From Plectrocnemia conspersa (Eukaryota > Arthropoda > Insecta > Trichoptera > Polycentropodidae), in assembly GCA_009617715.1 (NCBI GenBank), contig VTFK01000304.1, positions 62,001 through 126,000 of the forward strand: 64,000 nucleotides of DNA. Direction: 5' to 3'. The position numbers were made by a program, and so were the translations under genes. Under the pieces are notes generated by a model that saw only the letters and a program-made list of their open reading frames with translations, searched no databases and was not told the origin of the DNA. Shown here one piece after another: positions 24,441 through 36,555 of this stretch; position 1 is the first letter of the stretch, and each line of letters starts with the position of its first letter.

Positions 24441-25940
24441 CACCACTATGGATTTTGTGTATTGTATTAGTGTATAATAAACAAGGGTCGAGGCTTTCTG
24501 TTTCTCGAAAGTAGCAATTATAATTTATCGTTCCAGAAAGGCTAAAAAATTGAGAAGCGCCGTTTTGAATTTTTTAAAATAATTTTCTTATGATATATAA
24601 AAAAAATAATATACAAGAAAAACAACAGAAGTTGATAAAGACAAATAAAAACACAGATATATATACTTCAAACTAAACTCCAAATCAATTACATTTGTAC
24701 GTAAAAACGCATAGGTTAATAGCTTATTCTCACTTCTTGGACTTGACTTACATCTGGAGCGTCTCTCGCTGCCCATGCAGTGTTACCTGAGTTGCTTTTT
24801 TTGAAGTGCAGGTATATCATAAAAGATAACTTTTTAAAGTACACGTGAATTTTACAAATTCCGTTAATTGTTTTGATTTTCGGGATATTCCCTGGAATGT
24901 ATCTACCGCGTATATTAAAATAAATCTTATCTTAAATTTATGGTTTATTGTTGAAACATTCTTAAACTGACATAAATCTTTCCAGTCTGCTTGATATATT
25001 CAAATCGTCTATTCTAGTGAAAATTCAATGTAATCATTTAACACGCGATGAAACATACATGTGAGTTGGTTAATGCATCTATGTCTGCTAACAATTTGAC
25101 AGGTGTGTATTGTGAAGCAATAAATCAGATTAATAATAATATAACAATTTATATAATACATTAAATATTTATTAATAATATTTGCATTTTAACACTAGTC
25201 CACCACTGTCGATTTTTGTAAGAGTTAAAATCGCCACTTATCTACGGTAATTCAATTGTTTTACGTAGAAAATTAGTGTTGCTTCCTGGGTCATCTATAA
25301 GAAAGATTAGACGGTGGCCAGTCAGCGTTTTCGTGAACTGTTTTACATACATGTTATCAAATATAATATGTCTTCACCTCCATTGTGCCAAGAACAATAT
25401 AAAGTAACAGAAAAAATAAATTCGCATAATTAAATAGCAATTATGCAACTAGATTAGGTCCAACAGAGATGGGGGCAAATATAAGTGCATTAATCAAGAT
25501 TAACCAGAATTCATTATAAGGTGCATCCACATATTACAAAAGCAACAACTATTGTCCAAGCAAGTTGTGGTCCAAGTTATTTTGAAACTCTCGAGAAGTT
25601 CATAAACAATCGCGAAGCTCTTAGTTTTCTGAGTACATAGAATACCAATACCATAGATTAGTCGTAATGTTAATATTAATTCAATGCAGTATTAGATAAA
25701 AAATATAATTAAAAAAACTATCATAAATTCAACTTTATTTAGTATAACAAAGTATCTTTCTTGAACAAAAGAGACGACGGAAAAATGATTCCGAGATCTT
25801 AATCCGGTAAACAAAAAACACAAATTAACACTATTTAGGACACAATACAATTGATAAAAATAATAAATTAAAAAGTAAAATAGGGATATTTCAAAAAAGT
25901 GGCAACACCGGTGAACCCCCACATGACTATGTCGATAGTT
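24441..25940. other. AT-rich stretch, nothing recognised
   Basis: No defined element. Small - strand frames (24588-24776, 25692-25922) look random. Confidence 0.5.
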
Positions 25941-25985
25941 AGTCTCCGAGGATGAAGAGTGACAGACTCTTCGAAACGTCAGACG
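25940..25985 (+). ncRNA. Hammerhead-ribozyme-like motif (eroded, uncertain)
   Basis: CCGAGGA (25946-25952) resembles the CUGANGA core with one mismatch. It is followed by a perfect 7-bp stem GAAGAGT/ACTCTTC (25954-25972) around a 5-base loop, then GAAAC (25973-25977) and a short CGTC-A-GACG fold. This order of core, helix II and GAAA is that of hammerhead ribozymes carried by some retroelements. A convincing helix I and cleavage site are not visible, so it would be inactive or a look-alike. Confidence 0.25.
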
Positions 25986-26170
25986 CTCACATTCAAGTAA
26001 GACTTAAAAGTAACGTATTGAAACCTTAATTTATTTTGCAGCTAAAGGAATATTTTGCAGCTAAATACTTGCACTGCCAACACCGGATATTTTTCTGGGA
26101 TTTTAATGAAAAAAATACATGAATATAATGAAACATTTTGAGAGGCATGAAAATTGTATATGTAATAAAG

Positions 26171-26240
26171 TTCTTCGCGGACCATCAATATTCTCTCACG
26201 GACCATTAATGGTCCACAGACTACCGGTTGGCAACTACTG
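26171..26240. mobile_element. Terminal fragment of a hAT-like element
   Basis: The right end GGTTGGCAACTACTG complements to CAGTAGTTGCCAACC, a typical hAT terminus. It is preceded by subterminal GGACCAT repeats, including the palindrome GGACCATTAATGGTCC. No left end was found with confidence. Confidence 0.45.
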
Positions 26241-26339
26241 ATCAGCTTGATTACCTATATCGAAATTATTTGTCACAATATTAAAAAACGAAGCAGTGTT
26301 CTGTCTTATTTACTTTTAAGAATTACTTTTTCAGTAATT

Positions 26340-27000
26340 TAATTAAGATGATTTGGGCCACTCTTTGGAAGACTCAACTAACGCCAAAGTGTAATTGGTT
26401 TATCTTTGTACGAATATAAAATTCTTTATAATTGGTAACGTCCTCATTTTATGGAATGCGTAATAGAATTTCGGTACCTATTCGCTCTGCATTTATTCGC
26501 ATTTGGCATCGACCCTTGCGTTTGTTCATATAAGGGTTGTAGTATTATTGTAAAAGCTATAGATCTGTTAATATATTACGTTAATTAAGTAATTTAAATG
26601 TAAAGTATAGTTTTTTAAAAGGAAATTTGTATGCTCACATTATTTATTACCGAAATATAGTTATTCAATAATATTGAGAGGTAAATATTTTATAATATGG
26701 ATAGGGTACATACTGAAGGTATACCTAACGGCGGCGTCGTTTGTTGCACAACATTTCGTTTCTAATGCCGTTGATGTATGGCATGTGCTTCTAATAAATT
26801 ATGCAAAACAAATAATTATTCCATTGGCCACAGGGCCTATCACGAGCGGTTATATTTGATCGGCTCGTTTTGATTGATGAGTGTACAATGCCCACGGGTG
26901 GTGGCCAACCCCTCGACTTCACACTAGCCAACTATTGTCTCTACACTTTAGATGCATAGTGAGCGATAGTGAAATTAATAACGTTATTATAGTCAAACAA
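26340..27000. other. Mixed island, partly GC-richer
   Basis: A long stretch of less AT-rich DNA with a 61-codon and an 88-codon frame (26674-26859, 26881-27147) that resemble no protein. Homeodomain-like TAAT words occur (CAAATAATTATTCC). Confidence 0.35.
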
Positions 27001-27279
27001 TGTAGGCATGTGGATGTATGCTTACATTGTTTTGGTTTTGTAATGTGTGCCGATGATGTATTAAGCACTACGTGTTGTGGTAATCGTAGGAAAGATCTAA
27101 ATGTTAAATTAATTATTTACAGAAGCGGTTCGATGATTTTGGAATAAAAATATAATATATGTATACATAATAGAAAACGCATAGTTTAATTTATTGAACA
27201 AGCGTGAAAATTTTCTCTTATCGAATATAAACGTCACCATTTAATTGCAATGATAATATAATACTTAAACCATTTTAAT

Positions 27280-27370
27280 GATGGAATAGCGTAGTCATAA
27301 GATCTAAACTGGTTATTCAGAAGTTGCGGGCTCGTGCCACGGCAGCACATTCGAATTTTTTGCGCTTTTA
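27280..27370 (+). repeat. tRNA-like SINE head, second family
   Basis: AGCGTAGTCATAAGATCTAA resembles an A box, CTGGTTATTCAG an anticodon-type stem-loop, and GCGGGCTCGTGCCACGG a B box in its T arm. The spacing fits a tRNA-derived SINE head. It differs from the six-copy family elsewhere in the window. Confidence 0.4.
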
Positions 27371-27740
27371 TTGGCGTATGCTAAGATTTTTATGAAATAA
27401 GATAGTAATTATATTCATGACAAGAAGCGACCGAGAACTTCTTTCAATTATCAAACGGAAAAAGAAGTAGTACCTCAGACACATCATGATCCAAGGTGCC
27501 AAATGTAAGCTTTTTCATACTGTGATTGGACCAGATAATATATCATTAATTTTTTAGTATTCAGTCTCCGTTTCTTTACCATATAAAAATCGCTGAACAT
27601 ACATAGGTAAATACAACATTGATTAAATATTTATAATTTTCACAAGAAATACACATTTTATTAGGATGATCAAATACAAAACCATTATTATTTAAAGATT
27701 AAAAAATAATATTAAAAATACTAAATTACTGTATAAAATA
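27371..27740. other. AT-rich stretch
   Basis: Probably includes the worn body of the preceding SINE-like element. Nothing else seen. Confidence 0.4.
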
Positions 27741-28125
27741 TAAACAATCTCAAATAGCAAATTATAGCAGTGTTTGGACAAACTTTGATCTTTGTTATAT
27801 CAGAGTGCAATTTGACCATAGTTATGTATGTCCGAGAGGCAGCAGTGATTCGAAACAATCCCGAGCGGCGATTACCGTACATATCGAGATGTTGGGATTG
27901 CAAGAACAATGGCCGTCCATTAATGGCCGAATCGAATGGCGACGTGAAAAATGATAACAACATATCATCACATCAAATTTCCCCATTCTGGCTCTGTGCG
28001 TCTGCATATATCCGGTCGGTGCGTTATTTCCCTAATCTATCAGCCAGTGCCCAAACTGTGGGAATCGGTATAGTACTTTGTACCATTGTCCGGTGTGGAT
28101 TTTGATATTGGGTGAAAGGTGAACT
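27741..28125. other. GC-richer non-coding island with a TCF-like site
   Basis: It contains CTTTGATCTTTG (27783-27794), a good TCF/pangolin-type word, and the homeodomain palindrome CCATTAATGG. Overlapping frames on both strands (111, 80 and 61 codons) match nothing. Probably regulatory rather than coding. Confidence 0.45.
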
Positions 28126-28732
28126 GATGTGGTCTTTTTATAGCTTTATTTAGTGTTGAATAAATAATTAGCTAATATGCAGTCTCTCTCAATCATTTTT
28201 AGAGAGATGCATTTTTACAGTTTTATGTATTATAATACTTTGCCTTGATTGACATCATTTTAATCTCATTGCATTGAAATATTTAATCTCACTGCTTAGA
28301 AAAATAAAATTTTAATATTGGTAACGCTATACAATAAAAAGTAAACATAATATAAATGCTTAAACAAAAAATAACTTATGCTATTTAGTCAGTAGCTTAA
28401 ATAGTTTTGTTCAGTTAATTATTATAAATTGTTAGAACTTGCATATAATACAGGGTTGGTATAGCTGTATTATACAACACTATAGTACATATAATGAATG
28501 GTCAGTATAAAATCTAAAGATCAGCATATAATATATTTAATTTTGTGTACATATTTTAAAAGATCGGACTATTTTTACGATTAGTCTTTATATTATATAT
28601 AACAAAGGTATAACAATATTGGTTGAAGCTTTATTAAGTTGTTATTAGTGGGGCTGTACTTATTGACATTGTTAACAGATAAATCTTTTCTTATATAATT
28701 ATTAGTGAAAAAATATTGATTTTTACTTTGAT
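28126..28732. other. AT-rich stretch, nothing recognised
   Basis: Featureless. Confidence 0.5.
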
Positions 28733-29180
28733 TAATGAGGCATTATAAATACAGTACATAAAAATATATTTTTCTTGCAACGATTGCCCGATATACTCAA
28801 TAAAATTAGTAGTAAAAATATAGTAATACATTTTTATTGTTTTGTGCTACCTAAATTTAAAAAAATTGGATAGATTAGATATACAGTGCATTCAATTTAT
28901 TTTGCTTAGAACGAATGCCTGGTTAAGGCACTAAACGTGGCAAAGGTCAAATTGTAAAACAACTTCTAAATGAAATAGTTTATTACTGAAGAAACTATAT
29001 ACCTGTTTATTATAAATACTAAAATTATTATAAAAATATAATTATCAATCTATTATTGTTCTGTTATACCCGTGTTTTTTGTATATTTAGTCTTGCTAGA
29101 TTAGGCATTAAAAATAGAGCGCATTAAAATATATTTTGCTAGGAACGAATGCTCGATTGAGTCTGTTAAAATGGTGGGAT
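28733..29180 (+). repeat. Degenerate local tandem repeat
   Basis: A block ATTTTGCTTAGAACGAATGC near 28901 recurs as ATTTTGCTAGGAACGAATGC near 29133 and more weakly near 28769, each preceded by a word like AGCGCATTAAAATAT. Unit spacing is about 130 and 230 bases. Confidence 0.5.
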
Positions 29181-30290
29181 TCATTTGTAAAAAAAGTACT
29201 AGAAAAAGTTATTTATTTGGATACAGCAGAAAGAAATTAAATATCTGTCCAATATTAGTTGCTCGTTAAGGTAGCTGATATTGCATATTAGGTGTTTGCA
29301 TAGAAAATGATATACTTTCATAATAAACATGTCAAAATGCGTATTTTAAAAACAATATATTTTTTATGATAAAAAATTAGTTTTGTAATGATAAATATTA
29401 TGGTTTCTAAAGTACGTATTTTAAGCAATTAAAGTGGTTAATTTATGTTTAAGATTATATTTATATATGTTCTTTCTATAAAACAGTTGCTTCAATCACT
29501 TCATTGTGTAATAATATATCATACAGTCTAAATCTCAAGAATAAATCTAAAATCAGAAAATTGAATAGAATAATGATATTTGATTATAAAATAAAATGGT
29601 TGCAACACTAAAATGAGAGCTATATGAAAGCCATTGGCACTCGCTTTACAAAGGAAACGTGTGGAAACGTAATCGACGTGTAAAAATGATTGTATTATGC
29701 GGCGGCATACATTAGCAGGTTTTCGAACAAAAAAATTACTTTACCAAGTTTATCGGATTTACATACATTGTTTTCGTGAAATGCGTGTTTTTATAATAAA
29801 AATTGATCTTTTGTGAAGATACGGCGCTGACCCACTGGGGAAATGTGTTGAGGCTTGTTCCATGCAACTGAACAAGGGTAATCTTCCGTGAAGATTAACA
29901 CGTAGATATATAGAGAAAAATGTAAAAGTATATGAAAGAATAATAATATGTATATGAATTACTTCTCTTGTTCATGTATGATACATATATACATTAATCA
30001 GTTAAATTGGACATATCGTATCTAAAACATTACAAATTTTATTTTCTCAAATATGTATATTATGAAAAATTATGATGATCGAGAAGTTGGACTCAATTCT
30101 TATTTTATCAAGAAGGTCTTAAATAAATAACTCATTGAGTTGATTCTCTTAATGAAAAAAAATAATTTTAAGGTGATAGGAAGATAAGATTTTGCGTACA
30201 TCTTTTTTATCAAAGTTAAAAATCCTACCGTTACATGCGTCGACTCCAAAAGGAATATCGATTAAGGTTAGACGTACATAATTTCGCTCA
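29181..30290. other. AT-rich stretch, nothing recognised
   Basis: Slightly GC-richer around 29620-29900. No gene or defined repeat. Confidence 0.5.
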
Positions 30291-30620
30291 TAAATCACGT
30301 CGGATATATTCATCAAATCACGTCGCTCTTAATCTGTTAGCACTGCAAGGGATGTAGGAACACCCGCGCGCCGCTCCACCCCCTCTCGCCGGCGTCCTTC
30401 CTTCCTCAATTTATATTTCTTAATTTCTTATTTTTACGCTGCTGCGTTCTTAATCTCACCGGTCGAGGGGGGCTATACCCTCTTTGGAGCTTCGCGACGG
30501 GACGGGGGAGCCTCAAACCCTACACCTCGAATCCTTCCGAACGAGTGTAGAAGAATCGGCCCTTATTTTTAGAGTTCTCGTGTCGACGACGTCTGTGATA
30601 TACGATTGCGAGACAATGAT
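30291..30620. other. GC-richer non-coding island
   Basis: Very GC-rich in places (CACCCGCGCGCCGCTCCACC), with CG dinucleotides. A 77-codon frame starting inside it runs into AT-rich DNA and is not credible. Confidence 0.4.
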
Positions 30621-31099
30621 TTCAATTACCGTTCAATTCTTCACTACTACATGTTTACACTGTAAAGCGAATCTATATTATAATTCTCAAATCCTGTACT
30701 TATTTTTTTGTTTTTGATAAAAACTTTTACTAAATTACAATTGACAATATTCTCAACAAAAAAAAAATCTATTAGTAATTTATTCAAGTAATTCGACTCT
30801 CTGAATCATAATCGATTACCAAAACAGAAGCCAATTAAGCTGCCAATAAATTTGATCTAACAAATGTAGAATAAAAAGTGGTTTATTTTAAAGACATTTA
30901 GCACACATTTGTGTGATTTAGGCAAGGATCCTGAAAGTTAAAACTTTGCTTTTACCACCCTAAACTTATCTATTTTCCTTAACATTGAAAGGGAAATAAA
31001 ATAAACACAACTGCAGTCTATTAACATAATTATGATAAAATGGGCACGCTGAAAATAACACTGTCGCAAAGGTTTATAACATGGGACGCAATCGCGACT
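30621..31099. other. AT-rich stretch, nothing recognised
   Basis: Left flank of the hAT insertion site. Confidence 0.5.
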
Positions 31100-33448
31100 C
31101 TCTAAGGCAGTGGTTCTTAACCGGTGCACCGCGAGAAAATTGGCAAAAACAAAAAATCCGCTAAATAGTAAAATCTTAATGTTTCAATCAATTTGTATTT
31201 TATTATAGTCGTGATACCCCACAATGGATAAATTTATTACCAAACGAAATTGTGAATCAGACCAAAATATTAATGACACTGGGAGTACAAGTGGAAGAAG
31301 TAGTGACGATGTTACTGGACATCATACGTCTCATACAAAAGAAAATATATCCAGTAAAATAAAAAAAAATAATGGACAGTATTCTGAAGAATATTTACGA
31401 TTCAGTTTTACTAGCATCAATGAGGAAGGATATCACATTCCACTATGTGTTGTATGTGGAGAAAAACTGTCCAATAGCGCGATGTATACTGACAAGTTAA
31501 ATCGCCACTTCAATACGAAGAACGCCGATCTTGCATCAAAAAGTAAAGATTACTTCAAAAGATTGTTAAGCATGCAAAATATTTTGAAAAAACTGTTAAA
31601 ATTTCCGATAAGGCACAACTGGCTTCATAAAAGATTGCTGAATTGATTGCTGTACAATTAAAACCACATACTATAAGCAGAGTCTCTAATTTTACCTGCA
31701 TATTGTGAAATAGGAAAAATTATGTTTGGTGATGAAGCAAAAAGGAAATTATGAAAATTCCTCTTTCAAACGATACAATAAAAAATAATAATTAAATATG
31801 TCGGATGATACTGAGAAAACAGTTAACGATAAACTTTTCAAGCGATATTTTGTTTTACAAGTCGACGAATCTACTGACATTAGCGGTAAGGCACAAATAC
31901 TAGGATTCGTTCGTTTCATAAATAAAAACAAAATAGTGAAGCAATATCTATGCTGCAAAGAACTTACCGAGCATACGACAGGACAAGATGTTTTTGATCT
32001 TATTTATTCATATTTAGAACAATTTAAAATATCATGGGAGTTATGTGTAGGAAATTGTATGGATGGTGCTCCTTCAATGGTAGGCTCATTTAAAGGATTA
32101 GTAACCATTGCAAAGACAAGAAAACCTAATATTATATTTACGCACTGTTTTTTACATAGAGAATCTTTAGTTTGGAAACATTACCAGCAGCACTAAAACC
32201 TGTACTAGATCAAGTTGTAAATATAGGGAATTTTATAAAATCAACACGCATGTTTAAAAAACTTTGCATTTATATGGAAGCTATGTACGAGTGTTTGCTT
32301 TTTCACACTGAAGTCAGGTGGTTATCTAAGGGTAAAGTTTTATGCCGATTCATAGAACTTAAGAATGAATTGGTAATCTTTTTTTCGAAATGAAGGTATG
32401 GATGACTTTGTAAAATGTCTTCAGAATAATGATTGGTATGCTAAAGTGGCATATTTAGCAGATATTTTTAATTACTTAAGTAACGTTAACACAAGCATTC
32501 AAGGAAAAAATGAAAAACTCATGACATCCATTGACAAATTGACAGGATTTAGGAAAAAAATAACTCTTTCGAAAAATCGAATAATAGAAAAAAAAGTAGA
32601 TATGTTTCCTTCACTTAACGAAAACATCCCCAAGGGAGTTATTTCCGCAATAATAGAACATTTTACTTTATTGGAAGAAAAGATTACACATTATTTTTCA
32701 TTCTTAAATATAGAAAATTATGACCGGATACGAAATCATCAAATTAGTCTCATTGTCGACTAATCGTACTCTAAAAATTAAATTTTCAGAAATAACTATA
32801 AAGAATTTTTGGATTACTGTCCAAGAGGAATATTCAGTTCTTTACATGAAGGCATTGAAAATTTTGTTACAGTTTTCATCATCATATTTGTGTGAGCTTG
32901 GTTTCTCAACAACAACTAATATGAAAACTAAAAAACGAGAAAGACAGAAAAAAATTTAAACGAAGAATTCAGGGTAACTACATAAAATATTCGACCTAAT
33001 ATTTCTGATATCTGCAAAAGCCAACAAGCTCAGGTATCACATTAATTAATTTTTGATCAATCATATAAATTCCATTATGTTAAGCAGGAACGTCATTTTG
33101 GGTAAGCAAAGGGGGGAAAATGCACCACTTAGATTTGCCACACAAAGAGCACCTTTAAATATTAATACAAATATTTTTAATAAAACACGTTTTTAAAAAT
33201 TGGTTCTAGGGCAAACTTAACTAACTAAATTTATTTTCAATACTTAACTTTTTTATATAATTTAATTTAAAAAAATATGTAAAAAATTTGTATGTAATTT
33301 TGTATGTAACTATTATTTTTTTTAAATATGTAATAAAAATTATGTCCACATATTTTTTTCGACCTTTTAATTCTGGTGCACCGCCACTTTTTCCCATGAT
33401 CAAAAGTGCACCGTGACTTTGAAAAGGTTAAGAACCACTGCTCTAAGG
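31100..33448 (+). mobile_element. hAT transposon, full length but inactive (element 1)
   Basis: The element proper is 31108-33440 (2333 bp), with 15-bp terminal inverted repeats CAGTGGTTCTTAACC. It is flanked by an identical 8-bp target duplication CTCTAAGG at 31100-31107 and 33441-33448. Subterminal GGTGCACCG motifs occur at both ends (31123, near 33374, near 33407). It carries a broken transposase (31224-33045). An 8-bp duplication, these termini and the coding content place it in the hAT superfamily, in the BED-finger group related to the domesticated ZBED5/SCAND3-type proteins. The right-hand target copy is shared with element 2. Confidence 0.9.
31224..33045 (+). pseudogene. hAT transposase (BED finger, DDE/RNase H-like, hATC), frameshifted
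   Basis: Pieces in successive frames read in the order of a hAT transposase. 31224-31646 gives an acidic, Ser/Thr-rich N terminus and a BED-like finger (CVVCGEKLSN...LNRHF). 31798-32196 gives the catalytic region with LQVDESTD (first Asp), NCMDGAPSM (second Asp) and THCFLHRE. 32172-32393 gives the conserved HTEVRWLSKGKVL segment. 32398-32763 is the helical insertion region. 32720-32959 gives the hATC dimerisation motif SSYLCELGFST. A last piece, NIRPNISDICK, ends at 33045. At least four frame changes and several stops make it non-functional. It is the only multi-domain protein fossil in the window. Confidence 0.9.
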
Positions 33449-34167
33449 CATGGTTTCCCAAACTATGTTCCGTGGAACACTGGTGTTCCGCGGGTCCAAA
33501 ATAGGTGTTCCGCGGAGCCTAAATAGATATTTCACAAAAGTTTAGAGTATATTAAAAAAATTGTTAGTCTTGCTGATACATAAAAATTGTTCATAAATCT
33601 GATAAAAAAGCTTGAAACTATTGTAATTTATTGCGTTAAAACAGGATTGGGTGTATATTTTTGAAAATATAAATGATTCAAATAAAATTTGCATAAAAAT
33701 GAATCGATTTTCTTGTACATTAATTTAGTCTGGTTGCTTACAATACAGATTTTTTTCCATTTTGACAAAAAAAAATATTACAGAATTTACATATTATTCA
33801 AAAACTACCCATGGATCTTTGGTTAAAAACAGGAAATTTGACGAAAGAAAGGCCAAATATTTCTACTGATACATCTATCATCGAAGAAGAAAATAATCCA
33901 AAAACTGAGAATACATCTGATCAATATTATGCCTGTATAATAAAAATTGTAATTTAAGAACTCAAAATCATCAGTCATTAGGAGTTTTATTTATTTGAAT
34001 TTTTATGTTTATTAAATAAATGATATTTCCTTTTTTAACATTTTTTTTTTTTTATTTATACTATTATGAATTACTCAAGCTAAAAAATAAGCTAAGTGTT
34101 CCGCCAAAGTTTTCGGATTTGCCAAGTGTTCCGTCGCTGAAAAAGTTTGGGAAGCCCTGCTCTAAGG
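33441..34167 (+). mobile_element. hAT deletion derivative (element 2), sharing a target site with element 1
   Basis: The element is 33449-34159 (711 bp). The left end is CATGGTTTCCCAAACTA; the complement of the right end is CAGGGCTTCCCAAACTTTTT. It is flanked by CTCTAAGG at 33441-33448 and 34160-34167, the same 8 bp that flanks element 1. The subterminal word GTTCCG is repeated several times at both ends. Terminal sequences differ from element 1, so this is a different hAT family. Only a short N-terminal transposase remnant persists (33811-33957), so it is non-autonomous. Confidence 0.85.
33811..33957 (+). pseudogene. N-terminal transposase remnant inside element 2
   Basis: A 48-codon frame begins MDLWLKTGNL and is rich in Asn, Glu and Thr. 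MD-W/F-L starts are common in hAT transposases of the BED-finger group. The rest of the gene is deleted. The assignment is inferred from position within the element and from the start motif. Confidence 0.45.
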
Positions 34168-34212
34168 TATAAGGCCTTCGTTGAGTATCAAAACATTTAT
34201 TGTATACAAATA

Positions 34213-34490
34213 TGCTATTTTATATATGATTAAGTAGCTCATTAAATTGGAAATTTTTTATTCCGAATATAAAAAACTTTGCTCTATTTAGAATAAATTA
34301 TTACGATATTCATATGTGAGATTAATAAGATCTAAGAAAACCTAAGCTGTGCTTATTGATCAAATTTAATTTAATGTAAATTATTGTATATAATATTTAC
34401 TAAGTTAGATCTTCCAGACTCAATATAAATTAAACAAAAACACAAATTCTGATATGGGATTTGAACTTATGACTATTGTATATTTATCAC
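34213..34490 (-). repeat. tRNA-derived SINE, copy C
   Basis: On the - strand the B-box-like AGTTCAAATCCCATATCAG is followed by TCTGGAAGATCTAACTTAG, then the conserved AGATCTTATTAATCTCACAT and GAATATCGTAATAATT block, and ends near AATGAGCTACTTAATCATAT. It matches copies A, B, D, E and F in block order. It lies about 45 bases from the right target duplication of element 2. Confidence 0.6.
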
Positions 34491-35589
34491 TTTTTATTTT
34501 TATTTTTCGGTCTGTTTTTTTAGTATGATTTTGTTGTAACTTTTATTACTTATTATGTTTAGTTTTTTTTAAATTGTATGTGTGTTATTAGCAGTATAAC
34601 ATTAGGCAACTATGAACGCAAAATGCGTTTATTACTCAACGGTTATTGTGCTGCCAGTTCAACACCAATCATTAAATGTAATAGTGCCGGTCGTGCTATT
34701 AATACATTGATTATGATTTCGGGTTTTTATGCAGAATTTATAGCCAGTTACTTGCCGGAAGACCTGTTTGATATACATATATATTTTTATTGCACAAGAA
34801 TCGGGTGGGTTTAGGTTATTAAAAATTGAAAAATTGTATTGAGTTATCAAATACCTTCTTGTCCCTTACTCTCTCTCTGCTGTCAGTATTTTTGATCCGC
34901 TTAATTGAACAAGTACCAACTTTTCATATATAACGAATAAAAAGACTGTTTATTTCAACCAATTAAGTCGTATTATGAAACTTCGGTTACCGTGTTCAAT
35001 TTCTTAACCCTTCAACCTACAGCGTTTTATTTGCAATTAATTTACTTTATACGCGAGTATTTATTTAAAAAAATATATTTTCTATTTGGAAAAATCTTAT
35101 TGAATCTAAACTTTTGTAAGTGCTTTATAGTTAGTATTTCAAGACTCAAGACTAAAGACACTAGGATACAAAAACGAATACAATCCATACTAAGGTATCT
35201 CTGAATCTTCTTGAACAAAAAGAAGCTTTTTACTACGTTGGGGTTCTAGACAAGATAAACCAACATATCGTAGATAATTAGAATCGCTAATATATGCTAA
35301 AAGTGACACGCGCTTCGTAAAATAAAGCTGAGCATCATCGATGCCTTATTGCAAACTTCGATGATGTGCAAAATTAATTTTATAATCAGTTTATAATTAA
35401 AGCGTCTAATTGTCTGATTAAGTCTAGATGCTATATAAAAACGATGGAGAAGATAAGAATAGAAATCATGTCTGAGTTTCGGCAAAAAAATTTGGCTACT
35501 TTTTCATATGCTTATTCAGTAAACGAAAGATTTTCACGTTTTAACACTTTTAACAATTAAATAGAAGTAAGAATGAAACTGATTAACAT
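34491..35589. other. AT-rich stretch with one small GC island
   Basis: 34570-34810 is less AT-rich and carries a 78-codon + strand frame with no recognised similarity. The remainder is featureless. Confidence 0.4.
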
Positions 35590-36290
35590 GCTTTACAGAC
35601 CTCGTTGTAGTTTCTTACCTAAAGCACACACTAAAGGCATCCGATCGCCCGGTTCAACCGAGCGCCCACATTTAATTAGCAGATAATACATCTGTCCTCC
35701 GTGTACCGATTCTCCCGCTTCACTTACAATAATACGTAAGGGAAAGTTGAAAGTTGAGTGCTTTCTCCATATTCAAAGGTTCGGGGAGAGTGCACCCCCT
35801 TCGCCAAAGGGGGCGTGTGGGGTAGCGAGAAAGCAAGCAGCTCAGCACGCGGAGCAGATAGGAACGCTCACCCAAGAAAAGCCTTGATTGCTTTTTTAAT
35901 TAGTTTTTTTTACCCCGCGCTCTCTAACGTATACATTATTCGGCCGCCTCGTGTCTTGGCTGGTACCCCCAACCCTCAGGATGGGGGCCCCCAGGGCCCC
36001 ACACACTCCACACTTCCGAATACCCCGACTTTCCACTCCGCCCCACCGTCGGAATTAATGTTATCCGAGAACTTCTTAGGCGTCCATTATGTGCCCGCCG
36101 AAAAACAACTGATTATTTTTGAAAAATATCCGGAGCCGGGCTTTTCTTACCCCATCCCAGAGTTTGCGTGCAAAAAAAACCCGGCGATGATTAAATATAA
36201 TCGCGATGAAAGTAATTATTTTATCCTAGCGCTGTCCGTCAGAGTAATACCCAACGTTTATATTTGTATGTTGTCGTTTTTAATTAGGTT
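35590..36290. other. Large GC-richer non-coding island
   Basis: The strongest GC contrast in the window. Homeodomain-type words lie inside it and at its edge (TTTTTAATTAGTTTT near 35894, GTTTTTAATTAGG near 36277). A 179-codon open frame (35758-36297, + strand), the longest here, starts in a Gly/Ser/Pro-rich, GC-driven tract and shows no domain, so I do not call it a gene. Candidate regulatory element. Confidence 0.45.
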
Positions 36291-36555
36291 ATTATAAAAT
36301 ATTTTCGTTATATCAGTTTACCCTTTTCACTGCGCATATTAAGATCAAGTTAACCACCAAATATATAAAAATGATTTATATTAATTTAATATTTAATCGC
36401 TACATATAATTATCAAGTTAGTTGACAGTTTGCAACTAATAGCTACCGATTATCTAACCTGAATCCTTAGATATTTGTGTTGCTTATTAATGACAATAAT
36501 ACGCAGTTAAAATTTTTTTTTATTGTGCAAATAATTTTTAATTGTTTGAATGCAG

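Noticed and set aside
27040..27075. CADDVLSTT translation as a reverse transcriptase catalytic motif
   Set aside because: No neighbouring retrotransposon motifs in any frame; it lies in a non-coding block and is likely a chance match.
34993..35030. A third TTAA element end (TTAACCCTTCAACC)
   Set aside because: The ACGCC part of the terminus is missing and there is no partner end.
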